Source: a virus | Length of the DNA stretch: 40,115 bases | Direction: 5' to 3' (one strand) | Virus record (IMG/VR): IMGVR_UViG_3300042197_003284 | Location: 1-40,115 of that record | Shown here: positions 1 through 7,140 of the stretch, piece by piece | How the letters are laid out: every line of letters begins with the position of its first letter | Position numbering within the stretch: position 1 is the stretch's first letter | The notes under the pieces: model-generated | Told to the model about the DNA's origin: nothing | Databases searched by the model: none | What the model saw: only the letters and a program-made list of their open reading frames with translations | Position numbers and translations under genes: made by a program

Positions 1-83
1 GAGGCTATAGAAATAAGCTTTTTAGCAATATCTAAATCTCCATTATGGTTAATACCTATTTCCGCTATTATCTTGGTGTTCAT
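1..83 (-). CDS. neuB: N-acetylneuraminate (sialic acid) synthase, N-terminal fragment
   Basis: Only the first 27 codons are inside the window; the gene runs off the left edge. The peptide begins MNTKIIAEIGINHNGDL, then a helix with AKKLI. The IAEIGxNHNG signature is the first strand and loop of the NeuB/PseI/LegI synthase barrel. That family condenses phosphoenolpyruvate with an N-acyl hexosamine to make a nonulosonic acid (sialic, legionaminic or pseudaminic). The start ATG overlaps the stop of the TPR gene in an ATGA arrangement, so the two are probably translationally coupled. Which nonulosonic acid is made cannot be told from this fragment. It fits the glycan genes that fill much of the window. 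Confidence 0.85.
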   Translation of the reverse strand, partial: MNTKIIAEIGINHNGDLDIAKKLISIA

Positions 84-361
84 AAATTCCTCACTACAAG
101 ATCATACAGTCTTGCCTTAACAAAATCATTTTCTTCAACTTTTAAAGCTTCGTTATACAATCTGATCTTTTCTTCTTCTTCACTTATTAGATCAGCAAGT
201 TTTATATATGGCCAAGCTTCTGTGGGTTCGTTCTCTAAACACTTGTAAAAATATTGTTTTGCAGATTCTATTTCTTCAATTGATTTGTTAGGATCAACTT
301 GTTCGTTATCGTCAAAACCTAATTTCATAGCTTTTAAAGCTAACATTATCCATATATTCAT
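80..361 (-). CDS. Small TPR-like protein
   Basis: A 93-residue protein, almost wholly helical in pattern. Residues from about 30 to 93 read as two tetratricopeptide-like helix pairs: A-x2-YFYKCLE-x-EPTEAWPYIKLADL, then KIRLYNEALKVEENDFVKARLY. The N-terminal 20 residues are hydrophobic but short of a clear membrane segment. TPR folds mediate protein-protein contacts; no enzymatic residues are visible. The stop overlaps the neuB start (ATGA), so it probably works with, or at least is expressed with, the nonulosonic acid synthase. A partner role in glycan synthesis is inference only. Confidence 0.6.
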   Translation of the reverse strand: MNIWIMLALKAMKLGFDDNEQVDPNKSIEEIESAKQYFYKCLENEPTEAWPYIKLADLISEEEEKIRLYNEALKVEENDFVKARLYDLVVRNL

Positions 362-415
362 CCTAAGTTCCTACATTAGAGAGTATCAATGGTGTGAGCA
401 GTCAACCTTTTATAC

Positions 416-499
416 TTAGTATACCCTTTTTGGATAAATATCAACATAATATTTCCAATCAAAATCTATTGGTAATAGACTGTTTACGTTCTTAATCAT
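416..499 (-). pseudogene. Possible truncated glycan-gene remnant (27 codons)
   Basis: A short frame starts at an ATG overlapping the stop of the RgpF-like gene (ATGA) and encodes 27 residues ending FDWKYYVDIYPKRVY. The phrase FDWxYYxxxYP is the kind of opening seen in longer glycan-associated proteins, usually followed by DL and a repeat of similar helices. Here a stop follows at once, and a shifted frame continues with GYTKYKRLTAHTIDTL before its own stop. This suggests a gene broken by a frameshift and deletion. It could also be a real coupled micro-peptide or chance coding. The family link is from memory of the motif and is tentative. Confidence 0.3.
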
Positions 500-1401
500 T
501 CTTTTTCTATACTGTAATTATCAATAATTCTATATTTTTGTTTAGTAATATTCTCTAAATGATACCATGTTATAGTAGAATTTTGAATATCATAATAGCC
601 ATAAATATTTGGGTCTTCTAGTAAATAACAATCATTATTGTATGTATGAACCATGCTAAAATACTGTTTGTTTGGAGCTTTGGGATTATTAATTTTTACA
701 ATTTTATGATCAGCATGAATAAAATCTAAGTTTTGATATGTATTTACATACCCAAAAATTCTTTCCATAGCGTGGGAATACGTACCTTTCTTCCTATCAT
801 CTACTTTGCCTGTTTCATTATATAGCAAATCTAGGATGGTGTCAATATTTTTGCTGATATGTTGTTCGAATATTTTGGTTTTGCCCATAAACATATTACC
901 AGCAGGAAACTTAGAGTTTTTTACTGTATTATAATCTATGCCTATTTTTGCGCATATCTCTATGATTTTATTCCTATTTTTATATTCTCTATTTCCCATC
1001 AATAAAACTTTATTAGAAAGCAATCCTGCATTTTTAGTGTTTAGCAGTTTTTGCAGATTGGCTAGGAATATTTCTTTTGATCCTATAAGATCGTTAAGCA
1101 GCATGGTCCTCCAGTTTATGCGTCCTTTAAAGCCCCAATAGCTTTTTTTAGAATGAAGCTTTATAAAAACTGGTTCTTCTATAGATTTAAGCTGATTTAA
1201 AAAAGGAGCAACATCAGCCCCGTAGTTTTGGTGGAAAGATACCCTATAGTCAAAGTCTGCAAAATCATTAATATTATTATGATTATCTTTACATAATCCT
1301 ATATATAATCTAATATATTCAGCTAGAGGTAACAACAATTGTTTGAACTCTGGCCACAGATCAGTATGGTACAAATACAGACAAACTGCAACATCTCTCA
1401 T
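496..1401 (-). CDS. RgpF-like rhamnan synthesis / glycosyltransferase protein
   Basis: A 301-residue protein with the landmarks of the rhamnan-synthesis F (RgpF) family: NYGADVAPFL (about residues 59-68), FIKLHSKKS (79-87), FPAGNMFMGK (about 165-174) and TYSHAMERIFGY (about 208-219). In streptococci RgpF takes part in building rhamnose-glucose polysaccharide; related phage and LPS-cluster proteins are presumed glycosyltransferases. No signal peptide or membrane segment is evident, so it should act in the cytoplasm. It has its own upstream gap of about 70 bases and no neighbour overlapping its start. It belongs with the neuB-TPR pair downstream. Family membership is clear; donor and acceptor sugars cannot be read. 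Confidence 0.85.
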   Translation of the reverse strand: MRDVAVCLYLYHTDLWPEFKQLLLPLAEYIRLYIGLCKDNHNNINDFADFDYRVSFHQNYGADVAPFLNQLKSIEEPVFIKLHSKKSYWGFKGRINWRTMLLNDLIGSKEIFLANLQKLLNTKNAGLLSNKVLLMGNREYKNRNKIIEICAKIGIDYNTVKNSKFPAGNMFMGKTKIFEQHISKNIDTILDLLYNETGKVDDRKKGTYSHAMERIFGYVNTYQNLDFIHADHKIVKINNPKAPNKQYFSMVHTYNNDCYLLEDPNIYGYYDIQNSTITWYHLENITKQKYRIIDNYSIEKE

Positions 1402-1474
1402 GTTTGTTAAATAAAAGTTTCTATAGTATGTTAGTATATATCAATTGTTTATCGAGATCTAATGACCAGATATG

Positions 1475-1675
1475 CTATGGTGAATATGTGTAGCCAAAAT
1501 AGTAGCTGGGATCATCAAATCGTTCATTATATTTGCTCTCTATATCATTTATAGTTGGAGTATTTTTAACATAAAGATTAGAAAGTGAATATTGACCAGT
1601 TCTTGAGCAAGAAACGATCAGGGTTCCATTTTTAATAGGATTGGCCGATTTAGCTTTTATAATATCGATAGCCAT
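1475..1675 (-). CDS. Hypothetical protein, 66 aa
   Basis: Not recognised. A small soluble protein, MAIDIIKAKSANPI at the start and a tyrosine-rich tail (SYYFGYTYSP). The start has a clear ribosome site: ATGGAGAAATTTTATG places GGAG 7 bases before the ATG. A GGTGTA element lies 40 bases upstream of the start (1716-1721), as it does ahead of two neighbouring genes. The coding pattern and ribosome site support a real gene; no function is offered. Confidence 0.6.
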   Translation of the reverse strand: MAIDIIKAKSANPIKNGTLIVSCSRTGQYSLSNLYVKNTPTINDIESKYNERFDDPSYYFGYTYSP

Positions 1676-1725
1676 AAAATTTCTCCATTTTATGATAAAT
1701 AATCTACTATAAGATTACACCAGTT

Positions 1726-2043
1726 CTATCTTTCTATTCTATCTTCTAGCGCTTCTAGTGTTTTTCCCAATGTAGCAATTTGAACCTTTAATTCATTCAT
1801 AACTTCTGTATTTCTTTGTAAAGCCATAGCAAAAGCAGCTTGGCTTTCTTTGTTATTAGCTAATCTTTCCATAATAAATTGTCTATCATGGATATAGGGG
1901 CTTTGAGTTTCTATCATATGGGCTACTTCTGCTCTAGTTGCCATATTTTTACCTATAGTCATCCAGAACCCTATCATCGTTACAATAATACCTATGCTAG
2001 TGGTAGCTAAGTTTTCCCAGAAATGAATTATAGTTTCTGGCAT
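1726..2043 (-). CDS. Single-pass membrane protein with coiled coil
   Basis: A 105-residue protein. Residues about 12-30 (SIGIIVTMIGFWMTIGK) form one membrane helix. Residues about 50-105 are a heptad-like amphipathic helix (NELKVQIATLGKTLEALEDRIER) predicted to be coiled coil. This layout recurs in small phage membrane proteins, including holin- and spanin-associated ones, but there is no lysis gene alongside to support that role. GGAG sits just before the ATG (ATAGGAGTTTATTATG). A strong terminator for the upstream gene lies between the two genes, so it must have its own promoter, possibly around the AGTGTA element at 2087-2092. Confidence 0.65.
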   Translation of the reverse strand: MPETIIHFWENLATTSIGIIVTMIGFWMTIGKNMATRAEVAHMIETQSPYIHDRQFIMERLANNKESQAAFAMALQRNTEVMNELKVQIATLGKTLEALEDRIER

Positions 2044-2098
2044 AATAAACTCCTATTATCAGAAATAATGTAATATCAAATATATATACACTACTAAA

Positions 2099-2130
2099 TA
2101 AAAAAAGAACCAGAGTGTTACTCTGGCTCT
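2099..2130 (-). terminator. Rho-independent terminator after the 175-aa gene
   Basis: On the minus strand a 10-bp stem (AGAGCCAGAG with CTCTGGTTCT, one G-U pair) encloses a 5-base loop TAACA and is followed by a run of seven T. The arms are at 2121-2130 and 2106-2115. It starts about 30 bases after the stop of the gene ending at 2159, as expected for a true intrinsic terminator. Confidence 0.9.
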
Positions 2131-2158
2131 TCTTTTAGAATGAAATTATAAATATTAT

Positions 2159-2686
2159 TTAGCCGTTTTTGGTTGAATAGTTTTGACTTGTTGGTACGCG
2201 ACTACCAGATCTAAATACTAGCTTGCCTGGGGCACTTCTGGTGGGGCTAGCAGCATTATCTGTACCTGGAGTTTCTACAACAGGCGTAGGAGCCGGACTA
2301 TACTTTCCTGTGTAAAGATTAAAATAGCCTGCTCTAAAAGCTGTTGATGTGCCTTCCGAAACATAGTATTCTCTTTTATTAATACTGCGAACCTGAGAAG
2401 GAACACCAGCACCACTCAACAATACAGAATTACTAACTGTTGATAATGAGGTGGTAACTCTACGAGCAACAGGCTTTTGATTATTGTAAGCAAAGACGCC
2501 TCCAGCAACGGCTGGATCAGTGGCTGTTCCGTCTACTACTGTAGAAGCAAAAACACCAACATCATTAACGCCAATAGATATGTTACTAAGTACTGTAGAT
2601 GAGGCTCCTGCTCTTTTAGCCGATCCTCCTCTATTTTTAGTTGAAGACACAGTTACTGCTGAACCATTTTGCTGAATTGTTGACAT
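2159..2686 (-). CDS. Ser/Thr/Ala/Gly/Val-rich protein, possibly structural (unrecognised)
   Basis: Not recognised. With the chosen start the protein is 175 residues (MSTIQQNGSAV...), low in charge and rich in small residues, with a lysine/arginine-rich C-terminal third. An ATG four codons upstream (2698) is possible, but GGAGAG lies just 5-6 bases before the ATG at 2686, which decides the start. The gene stands alone between its own upstream gap and a strong terminator, an arrangement that fits a highly expressed virion protein. That role is inference. There is no signal peptide, membrane helix or catalytic motif. Confidence 0.7.
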   Translation of the reverse strand: MSTIQQNGSAVTVSSTKNRGGSAKRAGASSTVLSNISIGVNDVGVFASTVVDGTATDPAVAGGVFAYNNQKPVARRVTTSLSTVSNSVLLSGAGVPSQVRSINKREYYVSEGTSTAFRAGYFNLYTGKYSPAPTPVVETPGTDNAASPTRSAPGKLVFRSGSRVPTSQNYSTKNG

Positions 2687-2771
2687 AATACTCTCCATTT
2701 ATCTAGATTGATGGCCATTTTAAGGTAGCATTATCTTATACACCTAAATAAATTAGAAACTTAAGACTTCA

Positions 2772-3413
2772 TTATTGATTATAAAATAAATTTAAGCCAT
2801 TAATAGAATTTACACGAAATCCATAAATTTGAGAATTTTTGACCACTTTTACTTGAGCATCATTCCATAAATTACCATTAGAAATAATATTGATATCTGG
2901 TACTTTTTTATTAATAAGAGCAGAAGCTAATAAGTTATCATTGATATCGTCTAATAAATATCCAGTAGAAGGATATATAATATTAATACCTAAATCTAAT
3001 AGTATTTGAGCAATTTTATATAATAATTCATAAGAATATTGTCTATATTCTAATATATATCGTAATTCTACTTTATTAGAGATGCACAAAGCTAAGGTTT
3101 GTCTTATATCTTCTCTAAATTTATCATATTTTCTATTACATAAAAAGTATGCTGGACACACTAATTCTATAATATCCGCCCCCTGTTTAATAACAGATTC
3201 TGTAGCAATAAGTCTAGCTTTGGTATCTAGAATACCTAGAGGAAAATCTACAGGGCTACTAATTCTAGTAGTGGTACTTAATATTTTAGCTGTTTTTATA
3301 TATTGTGGAAATACAGATATAACACTGGGCTTAAATTTGATGGCTCCAGTTATAGTATTTGTGATTTCTGTTTCATTAGCAGCTACATCGTAACAGGCGT
3401 ATTCTATGTTCAT
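2772..3413 (-). CDS. Deoxyribose-phosphate aldolase (DeoC)-fold protein lacking catalytic lysines
   Basis: A 213-residue protein that lines up with DERA/DeoC over its length. VISVFPQYIKTAKIL (31-45) matches the first barrel strand, DFPLG (56-60) the 'NFPxG' turn, and QGADIIELVCPAYFL (77-91) the 'YGADEVDVVxPxxxL' strand. IIYPSTGYLLDD (145-156) matches 'FIKTSTGK'. DERA forms a Schiff base on the Lys of KTSTG; here that position is Tyr147. The aspartate of EVDVV is Glu83, and the second active-site Lys (FKPAGG) is not conserved. As an aldolase it should be dead, so it may bind a sugar phosphate or have been repurposed. It abuts the ClpP-like gene, its start touching that gene's stop codon. Confidence 0.75.
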   Translation of the reverse strand: MNIEYACYDVAANETEITNTITGAIKFKPSVISVFPQYIKTAKILSTTTRISSPVDFPLGILDTKARLIATESVIKQGADIIELVCPAYFLCNRKYDKFREDIRQTLALCISNKVELRYILEYRQYSYELLYKIAQILLDLGINIIYPSTGYLLDDINDNLLASALINKKVPDINIISNGNLWNDAQVKVVKNSQIYGFRVNSINGLNLFYNQ

Positions 3414-4090
3414 TATTTTTTGAGAGACTCTATATTAGGATATTTTTTTTCGCCCAATATACCATCAGCAAAGCCGTAGGCTACAGCCTCCTCAGCAGTT
3501 AATATCCAATCATATTTATTAGCCAATTGAGACTGAATATGTTTTCTGGCCATCATTTTTTTCCAATTTTTTTCTTTCGCCATATTACTTTGCATACACC
3601 TATCTGTGAATATGTCTATCATTTTTTCACATTCTCTTTCGTTCCACTGAACGTTACTAGAGGCCGCTTTGCTATGCTCACTATCTAAGCTAATAGAACC
3701 ATAGTGAATTAAAATATTAACATTAGGCATTAAAATACGGGTTTTAGCTGCTTGGAAAATGACACTACTAGAAGATTGAACTTTTCCATAAGCAAGAATT
3801 GTAGTTTTAGCTTTAGAAAATCTTATAGTATCATATATAGCTAAGCAATCTTCCCAATCTCCTCCTGGCATATGCATATGTATTAATATAGGATCACTAG
3901 AGAGTTGATTTAGATATCTAATATTTTTTTCAAAAGTAATCGCTGAACGATAGTCAACCCCAGGCTCTATATCCGCATCACTTACGTAAGAATGTAAAAA
4001 TAGTTCTCTGTATTGTACATCTAGACCATATGAATGAATAGAATATAATTCAGAATCATTATTAATATTTGTTGGTGTTTTATTTGTCAT
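3413..4090 (-). CDS. ClpP-like serine protease (S14)
   Basis: A 225-residue protein of the ClpP/crotonase fold. HMHMPGGDWEDCLAIYDTIR (71-90) matches the 'NSPGGxxxxGxxIYDxM' strand. GKVQSSSS (102-109) is the nucleophile loop, with Ser106 aligned to the ClpP serine. NILIHYGS carries His129, and KYDWILTAEEAVAYGFAD (192-209) carries Asp194 and the conserved C-terminal motif. The catalytic triad therefore appears complete. Phage S14 proteases serve either as head maturation proteases or as ClpP-like degraders; the distance from capsid genes leaves this open. It overlaps the upstream gene by 11 bases. No ClpX/ClpA partner is in the window. Confidence 0.9.
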   Translation of the reverse strand: MTNKTPTNINNDSELYSIHSYGLDVQYRELFLHSYVSDADIEPGVDYRSAITFEKNIRYLNQLSSDPILIHMHMPGGDWEDCLAIYDTIRFSKAKTTILAYGKVQSSSSVIFQAAKTRILMPNVNILIHYGSISLDSEHSKAASSNVQWNERECEKMIDIFTDRCMQSNMAKEKNWKKMMARKHIQSQLANKYDWILTAEEAVAYGFADGILGEKKYPNIESLKK

Positions 4091-4523
4091 TATTTAGTAG
4101 TCCATAAACTCTGGAATTAATATCTCTCATAACAGATGAATCATCAAAAACTTTTCCAACAGCTATACGAAATCTATATCTCGTAAAAATATCTAATGTT
4201 TCTACTCCGTCAGTTTGTTCAATAGTATCTACGACATTTTTAGTTAAATCAAAATTAGTATGACCAACCCAAAAATTAAAAATTTTACTACTAATAGTAT
4301 TATCATTCATAGGGATAATACCCATAGGAGTTGCTATAACTCTTATTCCAGACTTCAAAATAGATGCTGGTGGTTCGGGTTCATCGTTTGCACTTTTAAC
4401 CGAATCCATATCGTTATCATAGTCACCTAAATAAGGATCATAATCTTTATCATCCTCATCTCTACCAAATGGATCTATCCACTTTTGCCAAGTAATTAAA
4501 TATGTATTATTTTTATTAGTCAT
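4080..4523 (-). CDS. Conserved-looking phage protein, 147 aa, unknown function
   Basis: Not recognised by name. Residues 1-50 are acidic (DEDDKDYDPYLGDYDND). Residues about 55-140 form a compact alpha/beta-looking domain with IRVIATPMGIIPMND, FNFWVGHTNF, and TRYRFRIAVGKVF. Its overlap with the ClpP-like gene (11 bases) suggests joint expression with the protease. A substrate, adaptor or structural role is possible, but nothing in the sequence decides. No signal peptide or membrane helix. Confidence 0.6.
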   Translation of the reverse strand: MTNKNNTYLITWQKWIDPFGRDEDDKDYDPYLGDYDNDMDSVKSANDEPEPPASILKSGIRVIATPMGIIPMNDNTISSKIFNFWVGHTNFDLTKNVVDTIEQTDGVETLDIFTRYRFRIAVGKVFDDSSVMRDINSRVYGLLNNDK

Positions 4524-4588
4524 AATTGGATAGCAATACCTTGCTGTGACAACAAAGCCCTCTTATAGTAAAAGAAGCCACGACAAAA

Positions 4589-5020
4589 TCAATGATTTTG
4601 AGTGTTAAAAACAGAGGTTGGCCTAATTAGAGGCCTAGAATGACTAGATAATCTGTCTAGCTCATTTTCAAGTATACTATAAAAAGCTAAAACATTATCA
4701 TAAAATAATTTATCATTAAAATTAGAACTATTTTTATATTCTGTTTTAATAGTATTGATTAGTTTTTCTTTAAATAGTCTTGTGTGTGTATATAAAAGAA
4801 AACTAGCGTATTGTTCAGCCAAATCTATAATTATTTGGCTATTAATATCTGTAAGATTAGGTTTTAGTAAATTAATACCAACATCAGCATCATTTAATAG
4901 ATTAATATGTAAAGCCATATTAGTAGACTGGCTATTAATACTATGTTCAGTGATTGGCTCTTCTTTTTTGCTAAATAAGCAATGAAAGAATTGCTTTAAT
5001 GCCCGGAGAAAGATTAACAT
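4589..5020 (-). CDS. Hypothetical helical protein, 143 aa
   Basis: Not recognised. Mostly helical: residues about 60-125 contain SQIIIDLAEQYASFLLYTH and ENELDRL. The ATG at 5020 overlaps the upstream gene by 50 bases and has no convincing ribosome site. A later ATG at 4918 (MALHINLL) is possible but is no better preceded. The N-terminal hydrophobic stretch (MLIFLRALKQFFHCLF) exists only in the long form and could anchor the protein to a membrane. The start is therefore uncertain. Confidence 0.5.
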   Translation of the reverse strand: MLIFLRALKQFFHCLFSKKEEPITEHSINSQSTNMALHINLLNDADVGINLLKPNLTDINSQIIIDLAEQYASFLLYTHTRLFKEKLINTIKTEYKNSSNFNDKLFYDNVLAFYSILENELDRLSSHSRPLIRPTSVFNTQNH

Positions 5021-5327
5021 TATTTAAGTCTACTGATATTAGATGTCCATATTTGACTGATGTTTGATAATTTACGAATACTATATAGTAGATATATAAA
5101 TTATTATCAACAACTTCGATGTCTGCAAGCTTTGTCTTATTAAGACCAGATATGTTATCTGTTAATGATCTTTGCAGCACTAGATTGAGATGTTCTGATA
5201 TATTACTATTAGTTTCTAACTGGGTACTAGGTAAATCCAGTTCGCTCTCTTTTAAAGATAAGATTCTGTGTTTACCTTGATCTGGAACAAAAACCAGAAC
5301 GATTGGCTTAAGATAAACAAACATCAT
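4971..5327 (-). CDS. Hypothetical protein, 118 aa
   Basis: Not recognised. Alternating hydrophobic strands (KPIVLVFVP, NLYIYYIVFVNY, GHLISVDL) with one central helix suggest an alpha/beta fold. The order of elements slightly resembles a Nudix domain, but no Nudix box is present. It overlaps the sigma-factor gene upstream by 20 bases, so it is probably co-translated with it. Whether it affects the sigma factor is unknown. Confidence 0.5.
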   Translation of the reverse strand: MMFVYLKPIVLVFVPDQGKHRILSLKESELDLPSTQLETNSNISEHLNLVLQRSLTDNISGLNKTKLADIEVVDNNLYIYYIVFVNYQTSVKYGHLISVDLNNVNLSPGIKAILSLLI

Positions 5328-5904
5328 ACGACCTAATAATTTCTATTGCTCTTTTTATATTTTGTCGTACTGCTTCTCTAGACACACCAAATTGCTTTCC
5401 TATCTCTGATAATGTTTTGTCTTCTAAATAATACATACGTATTTGTTGTTTTTGCTTATCAGACAAAGAACTATTACTAAATAGTATTTCTATCGTTTTG
5501 GTTAGATCTTCTTGATTTTCCTGATCTATCAAAATATCTAGAGGATCCAGTGCTTTTTCATCTTTGATATTAGAGTACATAGCTGTTTTAGATTCTTTAT
5601 CATCAAAATCTAAACTAATATCATTCTTTTGCTTTTTATATTTATTAGTAATATAGGTTTTGATAGCCCATATAGCACACTGATTCCTATACGAATAAAG
5701 TGTTTTTTGTCCACCTTCCTTGCCTTTACGCTCTGGATCAAATCTCCAATCAGCGTACATAATAGCAGTTGCAACATCCGAGACGGCATCATTATTTTTC
5801 AACATTTCTGCTGATAAGCCATTATAAAATCTTGGACAAAATTTAACAATGGTTTTCTTTGCTAGATTAATATACGTATCCAAACTGTCATAATCTCTGT
5901 TCAT
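5308..5904 (-). CDS. Sigma-70-family RNA polymerase sigma factor (T4 gp55-like late sigma)
   Basis: A 198-residue sigma factor. Region 2 lies at about residues 38-90 (NNDAVSDVATAIMYADWRFDP ... TLYSYRNQCAIWAIKTY). Region 4 is at about 147-192, with the helix-turn-helix TLSEIGKQFGVSREAVRQNI at 164-183. Region 1.1 is absent and region 3 is short, as in alternative and phage sigma factors. T4 gp55 is the precedent: it directs host polymerase to late promoters. Here it probably recognises phage-specific promoters, perhaps the GGTGTA elements ahead of genes at 1.7-2.7 kb. AGGA lies 13 bases before the ATG. A low-GC terminator-like hairpin precedes the gene. Confidence 0.9.
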   Translation of the reverse strand: MNRDYDSLDTYINLAKKTIVKFCPRFYNGLSAEMLKNNDAVSDVATAIMYADWRFDPERKGKEGGQKTLYSYRNQCAIWAIKTYITNKYKKQKNDISLDFDDKESKTAMYSNIKDEKALDPLDILIDQENQEDLTKTIEILFSNSSLSDKQKQQIRMYYLEDKTLSEIGKQFGVSREAVRQNIKRAIEIIRSYDVCLS

Positions 5905-5934
5905 AGATTCATATATCCTTTAATATTAAGTCCT

Positions 5935-5958
5935 AAAAAATATCTGATTATCAGATAT
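5935..5958 (-). terminator. Terminator-like hairpin between the 201-aa gene and the sigma gene
   Basis: A perfect 8-bp inverted repeat, ATATCTGA and TCAGATAT, is separated by 3 bases (5948-5950) and followed on the minus strand by TTTTT. It starts 2 bases after the stop codon at 5961. The stem is AT-rich, so termination may be partial. The near-perfect palindrome ahead of a sigma-factor gene could also be an operator. Confidence 0.55.
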
Positions 5959-5960
5959 CT

Positions 5961-6566
5961 TTACTTGTCTTTTTTGGTTAATTTATTCCACTGTTCAGGA
6001 TTTGGCCTGTCTTTATCTCCGGGTTTGGCCGGACGATATTTTTTGCCCATACGTTCCTTTTTACGTCTGATGTTTTCCCAAAGTCCTGGGCGATCACTGC
6101 CAGAAATATTATCGGCAGCGTCTGAAACAAACATGACAAAATCGTGAATGGTACGCATGTAATCTTCTGTAACAGCGATCTTACCCTGTAGCCAGCTCTC
6201 TGTCAAGTTTTCCGCAACAGAGGGATTTTCTAAAGAAGATAAAATATTTTGAGCATGTGTCATGATAGCCTTTAAAGATCCTACACTCATATTGTAGAAA
6301 TCTTTCTTGTATTCATTCATTTCTTGCTCTATGGTCTCTACTTCCATTTCTTCTATCTCAAGAAAATCTCCGTCTTCTGCTTTGCTATTTCTAAGCTCTT
6401 TAAGTTTTCTTTTTATTGTTTCTAGCTCTAGTTTATCTTCAAGGTCTTGCTTGGCGTCTTCAATTAAATCCTCGTAATCCTCGTATTCTTCACAATCTGA
6501 GCCACAGCCCATACGTGCTTTTATGTTATTATTAATGGAATTCAAAAGATCATGAAATCTACTCAT
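5961..6566 (-). CDS. Phage structural-type protein with long coiled coil
   Basis: A 201-residue, highly charged helical protein. Residues about 25-95 are acidic coiled coil (EYEDYEDLIEDAKQDLEDKL). Residues about 120-150 contain ENLTESWLQGKIAVTEDYMR, a phrase typical of a protein family found beside head or core genes in many T4-like and cyanophage-like phages. The C-terminus is basic (KKYRPAKPGDKDRPNPEQW). A scaffold or core role is plausible but unproven. The gene is separated by only 2 bases from the ferritin-like gene. Confidence 0.6.
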   Translation of the reverse strand: MSRFHDLLNSINNNIKARMGCGSDCEEYEDYEDLIEDAKQDLEDKLELETIKRKLKELRNSKAEDGDFLEIEEMEVETIEQEMNEYKKDFYNMSVGSLKAIMTHAQNILSSLENPSVAENLTESWLQGKIAVTEDYMRTIHDFVMFVSDAADNISGSDRPGLWENIRRKKERMGKKYRPAKPGDKDRPNPEQWNKLTKKDK

Positions 6567-6568
6567 TT

Positions 6569-7135
6569 TTACACCTGTATGCTTAAGAAGTTATCTAGTC
6601 CCATTTGTTCGATAAGTTTGAGATAGCCCTCATACAAAACAATAGCATCCTCGCTGCCTTGCAGTAGAGGGATCATAACATTGGCTGTGAGTTCGTCCCC
6701 CACGGCTCTGGCGGCTGTAATGGTGGCTCTCTCAGCGGCGGCTGCTTCTCTAACAGAAGCAAGATTATATTTTAGCATAGCCATCATATCATGACGAACC
6801 CAAACAGGGGGACTTACAACTAGTGGCTGATAATCAATATCAAAAAACTCTAGTCTGGCTAAATTAATCATTGCATGCTTATGCTCTTCTTGAGCATCTG
6901 CTTTGATGACTTCTGCTAATTTCTTATAGCCCCATCTTTCTAAGTGAACAGCTTGAGCAGACAATACTGTAGTTTGTTGCCAATGAATATTCAAAGACTG
7001 CTTTAGTAGTTCTATAACGCTTTGAGCTGAATAATCTTCTACAATTTGTACTTCAGGCTTTTCTTCTGGTTCGGTATTCATTTGATCTACAGTTTCTTTT
7101 TGTACTTCTAGTAATTCTGAAATTGGTTTAATCAT
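6569..7135 (-). CDS. Bacterioferritin-like protein with degenerate ferroxidase site
   Basis: With the ATG at 7135 the protein is 188 residues. The ATG is preceded by GGTGA at 5 bases and lies just after the upstream stop. About 40 residues are followed by a full four-helix bacterioferritin match: HWQQTTVLSAQAVHLERWGY (51-70), AQEEHKHAMINLARLEF (81-97), LASVREAAAAERATITAA (125-142), and LYEGYLKLIEQMGLDNFL (167-184), the last close to BFR 'LIEKVGLENYL'. Of the di-iron ligands, Glu84 and His87 (BFR E51/H54) remain. E18, E94, E127 and H130 align with His51, Val128, Ser161 and Ala164. The heme Met52 is His85. Iron oxidation is unlikely in the usual way; a structural or metal-binding role in the virion is possible. 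Confidence 0.8.
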   Translation of the reverse strand: MIKPISELLEVQKETVDQMNTEPEEKPEVQIVEDYSAQSVIELLKQSLNIHWQQTTVLSAQAVHLERWGYKKLAEVIKADAQEEHKHAMINLARLEFFDIDYQPLVVSPPVWVRHDMMAMLKYNLASVREAAAAERATITAARAVGDELTANVMIPLLQGSEDAIVLYEGYLKLIEQMGLDNFLSIQV

Positions 7136-7140
7136 TTTAT

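Noticed and set aside
4971-5327. Nudix hydrolase
   Set aside because: The strand-helix order is vaguely similar, but no GX5EX7REUXEEXGU box or equivalent acidic cluster is present.
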